A stretch of DNA of 64,000 nucleotides, from positions 23,917,190 to 23,981,189 of the forward strand of contig CALNVZ010003429.1 of the NCBI GenBank assembly GCA_940671915.1, in the 5' to 3' direction. Within the stretch, counting starts at the first letter, position 1; the number at the start of each line of letters is the position of its first letter. Under the pieces are notes generated by a model. The model did not search any database and was not told the DNA's origin. It worked only from the letters and a program-made list of their open reading frames with translations. Position numbers and translations under genes: made by a program. Positions 21,901 through 28,752 of this stretch are shown here, piece after piece. Source of the stretch: Paracentrotus lividus. Taxonomy: Eukaryota > Echinodermata > Echinoidea > Camarodonta > Echinidae.

Positions 21901-24259
21901 TGTCTGCGGGGATTTGCGGGTGTGTGCGAAAGTGTGTGATGGAAAGAGGGCGAGGATAAGGGTACAACCTACAGGCGCGGATACAGGGGGGGCCGACGGG
22001 CCCGGGCCCCCCCCCCTTGAAATAAAAAAAAGAGAAAAAAAAAAAAAAGGAAAAGAAAAAAAAAAAAAAAAAGAGAGAGAGAAAAAAAGAAATAGATAAG
22101 CAGGCCGATATTGACCCCCAACCCTACCCCTATGGCTGATACCTGATAACCTCTTTGTTGGCCGAAGTAAAAAAAAAAATTAATTCAAATATTAAAGTGT
22201 CACCATCATTGCAACTAGAATGTGCAATGATTCTTCAGTAAAAACTGTTCTGGTCTTTCCGTTTGAATATGCAATCAACTTAAACGTGGGGAATTCGGTT
22301 GGAGATACAAGGAGATATAACAACACCTGCATTTAAGCAGGAAAATGAATAATGTGTTTTTAAATCTACCCCAAAGCCCTGGAAGACGGTTTTTATGCAA
22401 GCTGATATCAGTAACTCCTCGTAGATATGTCTTCCTATATATTGAATTATATATTAATTATTTGTACACTCTATATTATGTCCATTAATTTTCGAACAGA
22501 TAGCTCTGCTCAAGTTCTTCTGATATCTTCGTCAGTCGTGTCAGTTGCAATAGTCTGTTTACTATGTGCGATTATTACAGTCTTCGTTCAACGGAAACGC
22601 AGGTAAAAAGATAAATAAATTATAGTTTTGAAGATAATTATCTTTTCATACAATTTAGAAACAATAAACCAAATAAACCATCTACCCATTCATATATCTG
22701 ATACAACAGTGCCAATCGTTATCTCTTCATGTATATTTACAACATTTGTCTTTGGTCGAATTGTACGGAATAATAATTATAATAATAATTATATAACAAT
22801 AGTAATAATATATGAGATTTCTAAAGCGCCATTATTTTTTAATAAAATACTCGAAGCAATTTTACAAAAGATTAACGAATGTATTATGAATAAGTATGCC
22901 AAATAAATCAAATACTTAAAATCCATCCTTACAGTTTCGAAACTAAATTCTTTATTTATTTTATTTGGATGGTAACACCAAAGCGCTTTCCAGAACTATT
23001 CATATGCTTTCTTTTGTATCATTATATTCATATGAAGACCGAAACCATCTACATCTGAAGTACCTGATGAAGACGACAGTGGTCTGGTTGTCAATCAACT
23101 TTACGATGCAACGGATAATTTACCTATGTCTTCAGATATCCTTACCGGTGTCAATGAACCGTTGAGTAACCTTGAAACGCATATCCATAACGGCATGGAT
23201 AACAATTATGAGGACATCGAAGAAAATCAATGTCGTGATCTATCTAGCAGATCTATCAATACAAACACGACGAGTAACGCAAACACCTATTTTACCCTTG
23301 AAGCCCCAACAAGGACAGGTGGCTCTAAAATTAATCAGGCCTCAGAGAATGAATATGAAGGTGTCGACGAAGACCTACACTGCAATGTGGATAATAGACC
23401 TGACCAAGACAGCAAGACCTGCAACGGCAACACTTACTTCACACTTGAGAATCCAAGCAATAAGGGTTGCACTAACTTTGATCAATATCCAGAGAACGAA
23501 TATGAAGATATTGGAACTGAGGCTTTAAAACAGATGTCCCAAAATAAGACGTCGGACGCAAACACTCTTGAAGTTCCTTCAAAGAATGGCCGGTTTCTTG
23601 GAGCAACGGAGAACACATACCAAAATTTCGACAAGGTCGATTCCCCAAATCGAGGAGATGGTACCATTACACCTTTCGACGACAATGGCTCCAGCATTAC
23701 CGACCCTCCAGAATGGGATGACCAGAGTAGACCCGCATACTTCACACTTGAATCCCGATCTTCTAAAGGTGATGGTGGCGATACTCGGATAGATTCTAAA
23801 GTCAATGAAATTACTGCATTAACTGGACAAGTTCCACATGTCATGAATGCTTCGAAGAAACGACCGAGAGGAATCCCGGTGATGTCTTCTGGCCAAGGTC
23901 TGAATAATTCTCCAAAATCAAAAGATCGAGGTTCCAGCATCCGGAATCACAGTGAGTGTCCCGTGGAAGGTGTGAACTCCAAACGCCATTTAGACAGTCA
24001 ACGCCAAAAGAATCGTTCGACTTGCAAACCAAAGGGACCCACAAAGATCAGGCTTTCTGATGACGCCGAATATGACTCTCTCAACTTCAGGACGTCCTTC
24101 AAGAAAGCTTCTAGTTCTAAGGAAACTTCAAATGACATTATGGCCGATGATGTGGATAACATGGTGTACGATGCTCTGAACTTCACAGATACAGCAGACT
24201 CTCCACACCCCAAGGACACTTCTGTGTTTAACGACAACGTGTACAGCACTCTAAATTAA
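7934..24259 (+). CDS. MAM-like receptor with multi-tyrosine tail, copy 1 (exons 2-8)
   Basis: I infer a single-pass cell-surface receptor. Proposed exons are 7934-8044, 16267-16547, 19362-19449, 21367-21444, 21729-21842, 22500-22602 and 23038-24259, each bounded by AG and GT (last by stop). Splice phases run 1,0,1,1,1,2 and the exons plus one carried-in base make exactly 666 codons including TAA. Order: MAM-like domain (exons 2-4), Ser/Thr stalk (5-6), transmembrane helix (7), 406-residue tail (8) with nine YxxL/I/V motifs, which in other families recruit SH2 proteins when phosphorylated. No enzyme domain is present. Exon 1 with the signal peptide was not found; the homologous one is at 40131 in copy 2. 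The domain call rests on motif recognition, not a profile search; signalling or immune function is inference. Confidence 0.8.
8159..8714. mobile_element. MITE rich in GGAGACGTCTCC palindromes
   Basis: It starts AGGGTGGTATCTCACTTC and ends GAAGTGAGATACCACCCT, which are inverted. The subterminal parts carry repeated GGAGACGTCTCC and CCGCGAC units. It lies in the intron after receptor exon 2. A LINE 3' end (8252-8540) sits inside it, so the MITE is older than that insertion. The target duplication is unclear. Confidence 0.75.
8252..8540 (-). pseudogene. 5'-truncated CR1/L2-like LINE 3' end
   Basis: The minus-strand translation contains APRLWNSLLSSLREIDNIEH then FKLCLKTHLFR and a stop, the typical last residues of the second protein of CR1/L2-like LINEs. 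The 3' UTR follows with an inverted repeat (AAGCCTGTGCC/GGCACAGGCTT) and a microsatellite-like (ATC)n tail read at 8252-8266. This is the expected product of 5'-truncated target-primed reverse transcription. It is nested in the MITE at 8159-8714. Confidence 0.75.
9214..9430 (+). pseudogene. Frameshifted transposon-encoded Lys-rich protein remnant
   Basis: It matches the copy at 13663 but an extra A near 9262 (CCTGAAAAAGAACAAGG versus CCTGAAAAGAACAAGG) breaks the frame early. Downstream it still reads YNWTAETKQQVVEFIKDRPE, which resembles the start of MADF/Myb-like DNA-binding modules. The frame then runs into GGCGCC repeat sequence. Confidence 0.55.
9480..9512. repeat. C-homopolymer tract
   Basis: About 33 consecutive C residues occur inside the large TIR transposon. 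A shorter C run lies at the matching place in the second copy (14107-14120). Such tracts are common assembly weak points. Confidence 0.95.
9830..12020. repeat. Insert with recurrent GTCACACACGTGAC motif and a 565-bp tandem duplication
   Basis: This segment is missing from the second transposon copy. It has two diverged tandem units (about 9830-10395 and 10396-10960) sharing phrases such as TTTGCATAAATTAACAT and GAAGTGAACCTTTT. GTCACACACGTGAC or a close variant appears near 10171, 10336, 10349 (inverted), 10765, 10933, 11598, 11619, 11819 and 11999. A relative of the piggyBac-type MITE lies within it at about 10960-11535. No gene is seen. Confidence 0.7.
10960..11535 (-). mobile_element. Diverged relative of the TTAA-type MITE
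   Basis: In inverted orientation it resembles 26119-26873. Shared features are a GCGCGCTCGCGCGATCAAC segment followed by CAAGATCTTA and a G/C homopolymer pair, GCATAATTAATTCAT, and a run resembling GAAATACATAAGAAATT. Its ends have decayed (CCCAGTCTTGACAG, then TAGGGTTGA), so no clean target duplication is visible. Confidence 0.5.
12030..12730. repeat. Degenerate minisatellite, about 33-bp unit, GGCGCC core
   Basis: There are around twenty tandem units resembling TTTGGCGCCCCTAAGTTTAA followed by GGTCAA. Units vary in length and sequence, so this is an old array. The matching array in the second transposon copy is 14380-15075. A pyrimidine-rich tract follows at 12720-12850. Confidence 0.85.
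13663..13890 (+). CDS. Transposon Lys-rich protein with MADF/Myb-like segment, fragment
   Basis: The frame opens MAPINTSSSDEPKPEKNKAS, has a long Lys/Arg stretch suggestive of a nuclear localisation signal (residues about 22-48), then GYNWTAETKQ and VEFIKDRPEFWRP. Trp...VEFIKDRPEFW resembles the first helix of MADF or Myb/SANT-like domains found in the accessory protein of some TIR transposons. The rest of the domain is replaced by GGCGCC repeat sequence. A functional product is unlikely; the family call is tentative. Confidence 0.45.
14380..15075. repeat. GGCGCC minisatellite, second array
   Basis: This array is collinear with 12030-12730 with the same order of variant units. The two arrays were therefore copied as blocks rather than expanded independently. 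Confidence 0.85.
15530..16266. other. Intron 2 end of receptor copy 1
   Basis: There is no gene. A T-homopolymer of about 34 bases lies at 15957-15991. An inverted pair (CTGTTAAAGAATGAACTACAATATT near 15630 against AATATTGAAGTTCATTGTTTAAC near 15725) suggests a small foldback element. The stretch ends at the acceptor TTTCATCTCAG. Confidence 0.5.
16267..16547 (+). CDS. Receptor copy 1 exon 3: core of MAM-like domain
   Basis: It enters in phase 1 and leaves in phase 0 (CAAAAG|GTGGGT). It encodes FTESQPYLRASLNN, GRGKLSFRYLFNSNAPTG, YFKVRACKEG and IIMFNCSATQK. The YLRAS, LSFRYLF and FKV order follows MAM domains (YxxxxA, LxFxY, LxV). The Cys positions differ from canonical MAM: LSF has no Cys, while VRAC and FNC do. 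It aligns with 42768-43051 of copy 2, where an in-frame TAA occurs. Confidence 0.8.
16548..19361. other. Intron 3 of receptor copy 1, with triplicated exon-4 edge
   Basis: The first kilobase has no recognisable feature apart from a C-run and GATAGGGTTAA near 17459-17492 that resembles a TTAA-MITE end. The remainder is an A-B-A-B-A arrangement: A at 17517-17624, 17879-17930 plus 18956-19011, and 19275-19381; B at 17625-17878 and 19012-19274. Each A ends with the first 20 bases of exon 4; only the last A continues into the whole exon. Confidence 0.8.
17931..18955. mobile_element. TIR element CATATCAATTCTA, copy A
   Basis: The ends are CATATCAATTCTA and TAGAATTGATATG, with no coding capacity seen. 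It splits the second A repeat. The undisrupted A repeat reads CAGCATGACGTTT across the junction, so the element can be removed precisely with no target duplication left. A second copy is at 26093-27820. Confidence 0.8.
19362..19449 (+). CDS. Receptor copy 1 exon 4: end of MAM-like domain
   Basis: It enters in phase 0 and leaves in phase 1. It encodes ISFTAARGKEYTNAGIDNIS then IIEIPYPYTG. This matches the MAM ending, where a strand with RG is followed by (I/G)xxAxDxIxI. The homologous exon in copy 2 is 44496-44577 (ISFKASRGDDFTNAGIDNIT). The first 20 bases occur twice more upstream in truncated copies. Confidence 0.8.
19994..20389. mobile_element. Foldback MITE with about 115-bp arms
   Basis: The left arm starts AGAGAGGAAACCAAAAAGTG and the right arm ends CGGTTTCCTCTCT. 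The arms also pair at TTTGGCGGGCCGTATCTGAA against TTCAGATACCGCCCGCCAAA and at CATTTCCTGTCCTTTTATAT against ATATAAAAGGGCAGGAAATG. No coding potential is visible. Confidence 0.75.
20806..20990. repeat. Imperfect palindrome, about 70-bp arms
   Basis: ATAGTGCATGCTCTACAATG on the left pairs with GCATTAATAGAGCATGCACT on the right, and AATACTAAATTATCCCGAG with CGAGGGATAATTTAGTATT. The loop holds CGAGGCCGTAGGCCGAG, itself a small hairpin. It may be a MITE inserted in TA-rich sequence. Confidence 0.7.
21188..21253. repeat. Tandem repeat AACCGTTCAATATAACAAAA
   Basis: Three head-to-tail copies of about 20 bp. No coding or regulatory role is evident. Confidence 0.9.
21367..21444 (+). CDS. Receptor copy 1 exon 5: Ser/Thr stalk
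   Basis: A phase 1-1 exon of 26 codons encoding EEPGESTSSSAATTTVST and then RKTITQTG. High Ser/Thr content next to the membrane is typical of an O-glycosylated stalk. Copy 2 equivalent: 47647-47739. Confidence 0.75.
21729..21842 (+). CDS. Receptor copy 1 exon 6: Ser/Thr stalk
   Basis: A phase 1-1 exon of 38 codons encoding VTPMTDLETTTTSSSLNSRL and ending GETRTG. It is low complexity and Thr/Ser rich, continuing the stalk. Copy 2 equivalent 48074-48164 is one base out of phase. Confidence 0.75.
21970..22180. repeat. Dispersed repeat end shared with 13925-14110
   Basis: It begins ACAGGCGCGGATACAGGGGG, has a purine tract, then CCTACCCCTATGGCTGATAC and TAACCTCTTTGTTGGCCGAAG. The last part matches sequence inside the second large TIR transposon. 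It lies in intron 6 of receptor copy 1. Confidence 0.6.
22500..22602 (+). CDS. Receptor copy 1 exon 7: transmembrane helix
   Basis: It enters in phase 1 and leaves in phase 2. It encodes DSSAQVLLISSSVVSVAIVC and then LLCAIITVFVQRKRR. A hydrophobic stretch of about 25 residues followed by QRKRR gives a type I orientation with a basic stop-transfer sequence on the cytoplasmic side. Copy 2 equivalent: 49364-49466. Confidence 0.85.
22603..23037. other. Intron 7 of receptor copy 1
   Basis: AT-rich with an (AAT)n-like patch near 22770-22800. The acceptor preceding exon 8 is CATATGAAG, which has a weak pyrimidine tract. Copy 2 has CATATCAAG with a much stronger tract. Confidence 0.6.
23038..24259 (+). 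CDS. Receptor copy 1 exon 8: cytoplasmic tail with nine YxxL/I/V motifs
   Basis: A single terminal exon encodes the whole 406-residue tail. Numbering from its first full codon, tyrosines sit in QLYDAT (22), YEDI (57), YFTL (84), YEGV (106), YFTL (133), YEDI (155), YQNF (194), YFTL (234), YDSL (345), YDAL (377) and YSTL (402); Y150 (QYPEN) has no motif. YEDI resembles Src-family SH2 ligands, YQNF a Grb2-type YxN site, and the last three resemble ITIM/hemITAM-like YxxL. The 57-155 part is a 49-residue repeat with constant spacings of 23 and 18 residues. The region between is Ser/Asp/Lys rich and probably disordered. No kinase or other enzyme domain is present. Confidence 0.85.
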
Positions 24260-25250
24260 GTAAACGCTGATGATCACATTATATTATTCAACATTGTGTT
24301 GGAGGGCCGAACCAGAACAAATATTATTATTGTTCGCTTTTTTTTCTCTTTTTTCTTTTTTACACGTTCCTAAAAAGAAAAAAAAAAAGGTGGTTAGGCT
24401 GCAGCCACTCTGCCCCTGCCACATCACTTTTATCAGAGAGAATACTACAATCATTATAACGTACCTAAAGGAAATCCTGACGTTTAAGGGTAGCTTTAAG
24501 GAAAGAGGTGCTCATTTTTTCTTATATTAGAACCCGTCTAATCCAACTCCAAATTCATGTTCAAATTTTAAATCTAAAATGAGCGATGATTTCAAGAATA
24601 ATCCATCAAATATTCCCTTGACGATATGACATGATTCAAATGAAGCAATATTCACAAATACAAAAGATTAATCATATTCTTCATCAATGCATTATACTAT
24701 CGAGTTTCTTCGACTGAAGTTTACTTATTGAATATCAATTTATAGTTCATATTTATTCGCAACACTGAATGGGTATCATTTATATACTAGGCCAAGAAGA
24801 GGTTATTTTTTCTTTTAATCATAGAAAACTGTATAGTAGTGTAATGGAACTATCTATAACTGCTAAACATTATATTATCATAAGATACTGATATAATTTG
24901 AATGAATTTTCTAATATATTTTTTTGTTTCTATATAATGTGTATACTATTATTTCAAAATGAAATTTCTGATTGTAGTAAATGATATGAGCGGTGAAATA
25001 GCGTTTTTTTTTATAAAATGTACAACTGTAATTAAGATAATGCGGACATTTATTGTATAATTATTATTGTCTGTATATATTTTGTTAATTTCTTTATCGT
25101 GTAGTTTTATTGCATTATTGATTTGTTACCTGTTGTTCTTGTTGTGTTTACGGAGCTGTCATTAATTATACGAATAATTTGGCATACATGATAATTATTT
25201 CATCTGTCCAACGAAAAATGATGAATCCTAAAATGTGACAATAACATCAT
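24260..25250. other. Presumed 3' UTR and downstream sequence of receptor copy 1
   Basis: AT-rich with no coding signal. I did not find a canonical AATAAA in this stretch, so the polyadenylation site is not placed. Confidence 0.5.
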
Positions 25251-26092
25251 ATTTTGTAGTGCAGTTGGCACTTGAAATGAAAAAATGGAACAGACTTACT
25301 TTTCAAAACGTTTTTAAACAACAAACAATGCGATATTTTATTACATTATGTAGCTCAGTTCTTTACGAAACTCCTTAAAATTCCACAAAACGCCTTTCTT
25401 TCAAAATCTTTTTGGCGATTTTCAATTATTATTGACTTTTATACAATTGACAAGTTCATTTATTCCTCTTTTCATTGATCATGTTGATAAGTACTTGTAA
25501 AAGTGATGGCGTGCTTTACTTTTGACTGTTCCCGTTATTGAGATAAGGGTTGTTTTACAATCAGGGTAGACCCATAATTTTTGTCTCACTGGACCAAAAA
25601 ACAAGTTATTTTGTTTTTCCTCAATTTTTTGTGTATGTATATATTTTTTTTTTTCAAGTGGTAAATTTCAATGTTACCTACGAATACAGCTTTTTCGAAA
25701 GCTTATAAACCATACTAGATATAAAGAAGTAGGGCTGCCAATTGCCACACAGAAGCGCCTCACCATTCCCTATCGATATGCATTGTTTCTAATGACATTG
25801 CTTTCTTTGTTTATCTGGCAGAAGAGGTCAAAGGTCCAAATTTTTCGTGTGGTCAAAAATTATGTTACCTACGAATACACCTATAAACCACTGCCATTTC
25901 TATACTTAAAAAGATTAGTGACAAGAATTTTCAGAAAAGTTGACGGATGATCTTTTGCTGACTTGTGCAAAGTTTTATCAATCTTGAACAATAGGTTTTG
26001 GAGATATTGCCTTAAAAGTGCTGTAACGTAGGTAACATTTGACATTCCAAATGTTAACAACGAATACAAGTATAAATAGGGAGTTTCTGGCA

Positions 26093-27820
26093 CATATCAA
26101 TTCTAGTTGTAAACTTAACCCTAAAAAGACTGGGCTATTTTGACACACATAAAGACTGGGGGGGGCTCATTCAGCCCCCCCCCCTAAGATCTCGGCCGTT
26201 GAGCGCGCGATCGCGCCGAAAATTGGCACGCGCATTACCCACGGCATCCTCTCCAAAACCGAAGAGTCATATTCTCCGAAAAATTTCTTCACTAATTAAT
26301 TATGCTAATTTATGCATAAAATCTAAGATTTGCTCTAATTAATTAAATAAAGCTCTAAAAGTGCTAATTTTTGGTTTACAGGCTCTTTGTAGGCTTCTGG
26401 TGAAATGGGTTTTTAAAAAAAATCTGTATCAAGATTTTTTTCTTATGTATTCTATTGTTTTTAAAATTTCTTATGTATTTCTTTGTTTTTCGACTTTTTG
26501 TTTTTTATTGTTTTTTCGATGGAAATCATTGGTGACACTATTTTAATCATAAACAACCTTAAATTAATTGATTTTAATCAGTTAAAGAGAAAATAATGAT
26601 ACATTTATGAATTTTGGCTGAAAACACAATTTGTATTGGATTTGTACACAAAATCACGTATTTGAGCTACTTTGGGTCTGACGCACGGTTACAAAATGTT
26701 ACGTAATTTCGGAACCGCGTACCCGGGCATCGCAAATTTGGTCTCAAAAGTTGCGCGAGACTTGAAAGAAAATAGTCATGAAGTCTCGCCCAATTTTTTT
26801 TCCGCGTTGCAAAGTTATCGCGAAAAATGTCGAGGGGGGGCTGAATGAGCCCCCCCCCCCAGTCTTTTTAGGGTTAAGAGATAGAGGGCGCTACCATTCT
26901 ACTCAAAGCGAGCGCGCTCATTTACTTTTTTTGTTTTTGGACAGTTTTTCACTTTATTTTCTTTATTGTGGCGAGCAACTACCTTTTCAAAGAAATGATC
27001 AACTTGAATAAGTACACTAAGAGTCTGAATTTTTCAAAAATAGGAATAACTTATTGCAAAGGGGAAAAAAGTCCTGTCACTTGTGTCAATTCGAAAGCCT
27101 AGACAGATCACATTCCTGTACAATATGGTATATTTTGCTCTCAAAATAGGCATGCGCTGCATAGTTTTGATCCTCGATGCCGCATTATACTATTATATCT
27201 TATTGATCACAGGGCAATTAAAAGCTTGAATTCTCAGCATTCCGGAGATGGTACATTCATGTTAATTGATTAAAAAAAAGTCCTGTCACTTTGAACATAA
27301 TCATAAGAGGTTCTTTCCTCGACTAGTCAATATTTACGCCTATCACATGCATATCGCATAGAAACATGTGAACGGCGTCTTCACAAGACTTGTGACAAGT
27401 TCACAATCTATGTCATTGTTTTGAGCATCAATTTATATGAATTGCATATTCTGGTGACAACTTCAGCATAATAATGTTATAAGCTTGCCCAAATGTGTAT
27501 TTCCTCCATCTGGTCTGGAGAATCTATTAACTAACAACATGATAAAAGTTCATCAATTTCTGTCATCTCCATGGGTAGATTGCTCAACCGAACGGACAAT
27601 ACCATTTCCACTGCAGGGAAGTCTTCTTACGCGAGTTTTTGTGAGCTAATTTAGTATTGCAGCCAGCTGTATAGATTTCTGCGCTTCTCAGCCGTATTTT
27701 CCAACGTCACTTTGTTGCGTCTGGCCTCTTAGATAATGGACGCACCTTGTTCAATTACGATTTAATACCGCACGTTGGTATACGTTAACTTTACATTTTA
27801 CATAGAGTAGAATTGATATG
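26093..27820. mobile_element. TIR element CATATCAATTCTA, copy B
   Basis: It has the same ends as the copy at 17931-18955 and collinear interior phrases such as GAGGGCGCTA, AAAGAAATGAT and GTCCTGTCACTT. It is about 760 bp longer because another element inserted at 26119-26873. No transposase is visible. Confidence 0.8.
26119..26873. mobile_element. piggyBac-type MITE with TTAA duplication
   Basis: TTAA (26115-26118) precedes CCCTAAAAAGACTGGG and CCCAGTCTTTTTAGGG precedes TTAA (26874-26877). The 16-bp termini are perfect inverted repeats. CCC-starting ends with TTAA duplication are the hallmark of piggyBac elements. Internally, a GGGGGGCTCATTCAGCCCCCC hairpin lies at the left and its counterpart at the right. 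No transposase gene fits in 755 bp. Confidence 0.85.
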
Positions 27821-28752
27821 TATATTTTAGTCATTTGTCTTGAGACTACAATTAAAAACTTTTGTAGTTTTAGTTGACATATAAATAGGATAATGTATGA
27901 CAAATTTCTGTTTAGAATCTAATGTTTTCGTTATACATTTTCCTTATTATTGTAAAAAAAAAATTATAATTTTTAATTTCATAGTTCAGAAGTAATCTTC
28001 CTCTTAAACAATGTTATTACCAGGTTTAGTATATTTCGTAGCGCTCATCAATTGGGGACACTCTTTCAAATTTAATTGACAAAAGAATTATAGCTTTTTA
28101 TGAATAAATAAAAACATAGCTTAGCATTTCCTGCGGTGACGTACCGTGTATTCGTAGGTAACAATGTGTATCCGTAGGTAACAGTGTAACGTAAAACGTC
28201 ATTTTCAGCTATACGATAAACCCCACATTGCTTTTTATTTATTGGAAAGAGAGGAGTAGTCCCAATACATAATGGGAACATCGTTTGGACCCAATAATAT
28301 AAGTTATTTCATTGTATTGGTGATCATCAGATTTGTAATAAAGTGCCAAAAATTAAGGTATAAATATAACTTATTGTACAGTCAAATAAAATGGTACAGT
28401 TGAGAATTTTTTTTTTTAATGTATAAAGGGTAGTCACAAATTTCCATAAAGCAGGAACAATAAGCTTTCCTCTGTAATTTTCTTCATACCATTTGGTGCT
28501 GTAGATCTCAAGGTATGATTAGTTCTCTACAATCAATAAAAAATTCATTTTGCGCACGCCGTGCCATGCCTCTGTGTAGGTTTCGAACATTAGCCGACAA
28601 AATGATCCAAAAAGAACAATAGGTTTGCTCGGAGTTAATTCCCTTGTCTTCACACACAAATTAGCACATCTTTTGTTCTTCAAAAGCAAATTATTTGAAA
28701 TAAATTGCATCAGCAAGAAAAATATATTGGCTTTAATTTGATACCATATATA

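Larger units (their letters stand above)
25250..28410. mobile_element. Composite transposon cluster with outer GTTACCTACGAATAC repeats
   Basis: GTTACCTACGAATAC occurs near 25675 and 25865, with variants near 26028 and 26053, and in inverted form near 28145 and 28168. The inverted layout on both sides of the nested elements suggests subterminal repeats of one larger outer element. Its exact termini are not resolved. Sequence near 25460 (AAGTTCATTTATTCCTCTTT) also matches the foldback element at 3335-4292. Confidence 0.5.

Noticed and set aside
23172..23528. Met/Thr/Ile/Arg-rich plus-strand frame in the tail exon
   Set aside because: It is an alternative frame over the same repeats. Its composition follows from the tyrosine-motif repeats read out of frame.
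23482..23940. Open frame of 152 codons on the minus strand within the tail exon
   Set aside because: It is the antisense of the receptor tail, with no start context, motif or splice support. The plus frame is conserved in the paralogue.
23205..24259. Classical ITAM in the receptor tail
   Set aside because: Distances between successive YxxL/I motifs are 18 or more residues, beyond the 6-12 of a canonical ITAM, and no site has the strict ITIM residue at position -2.
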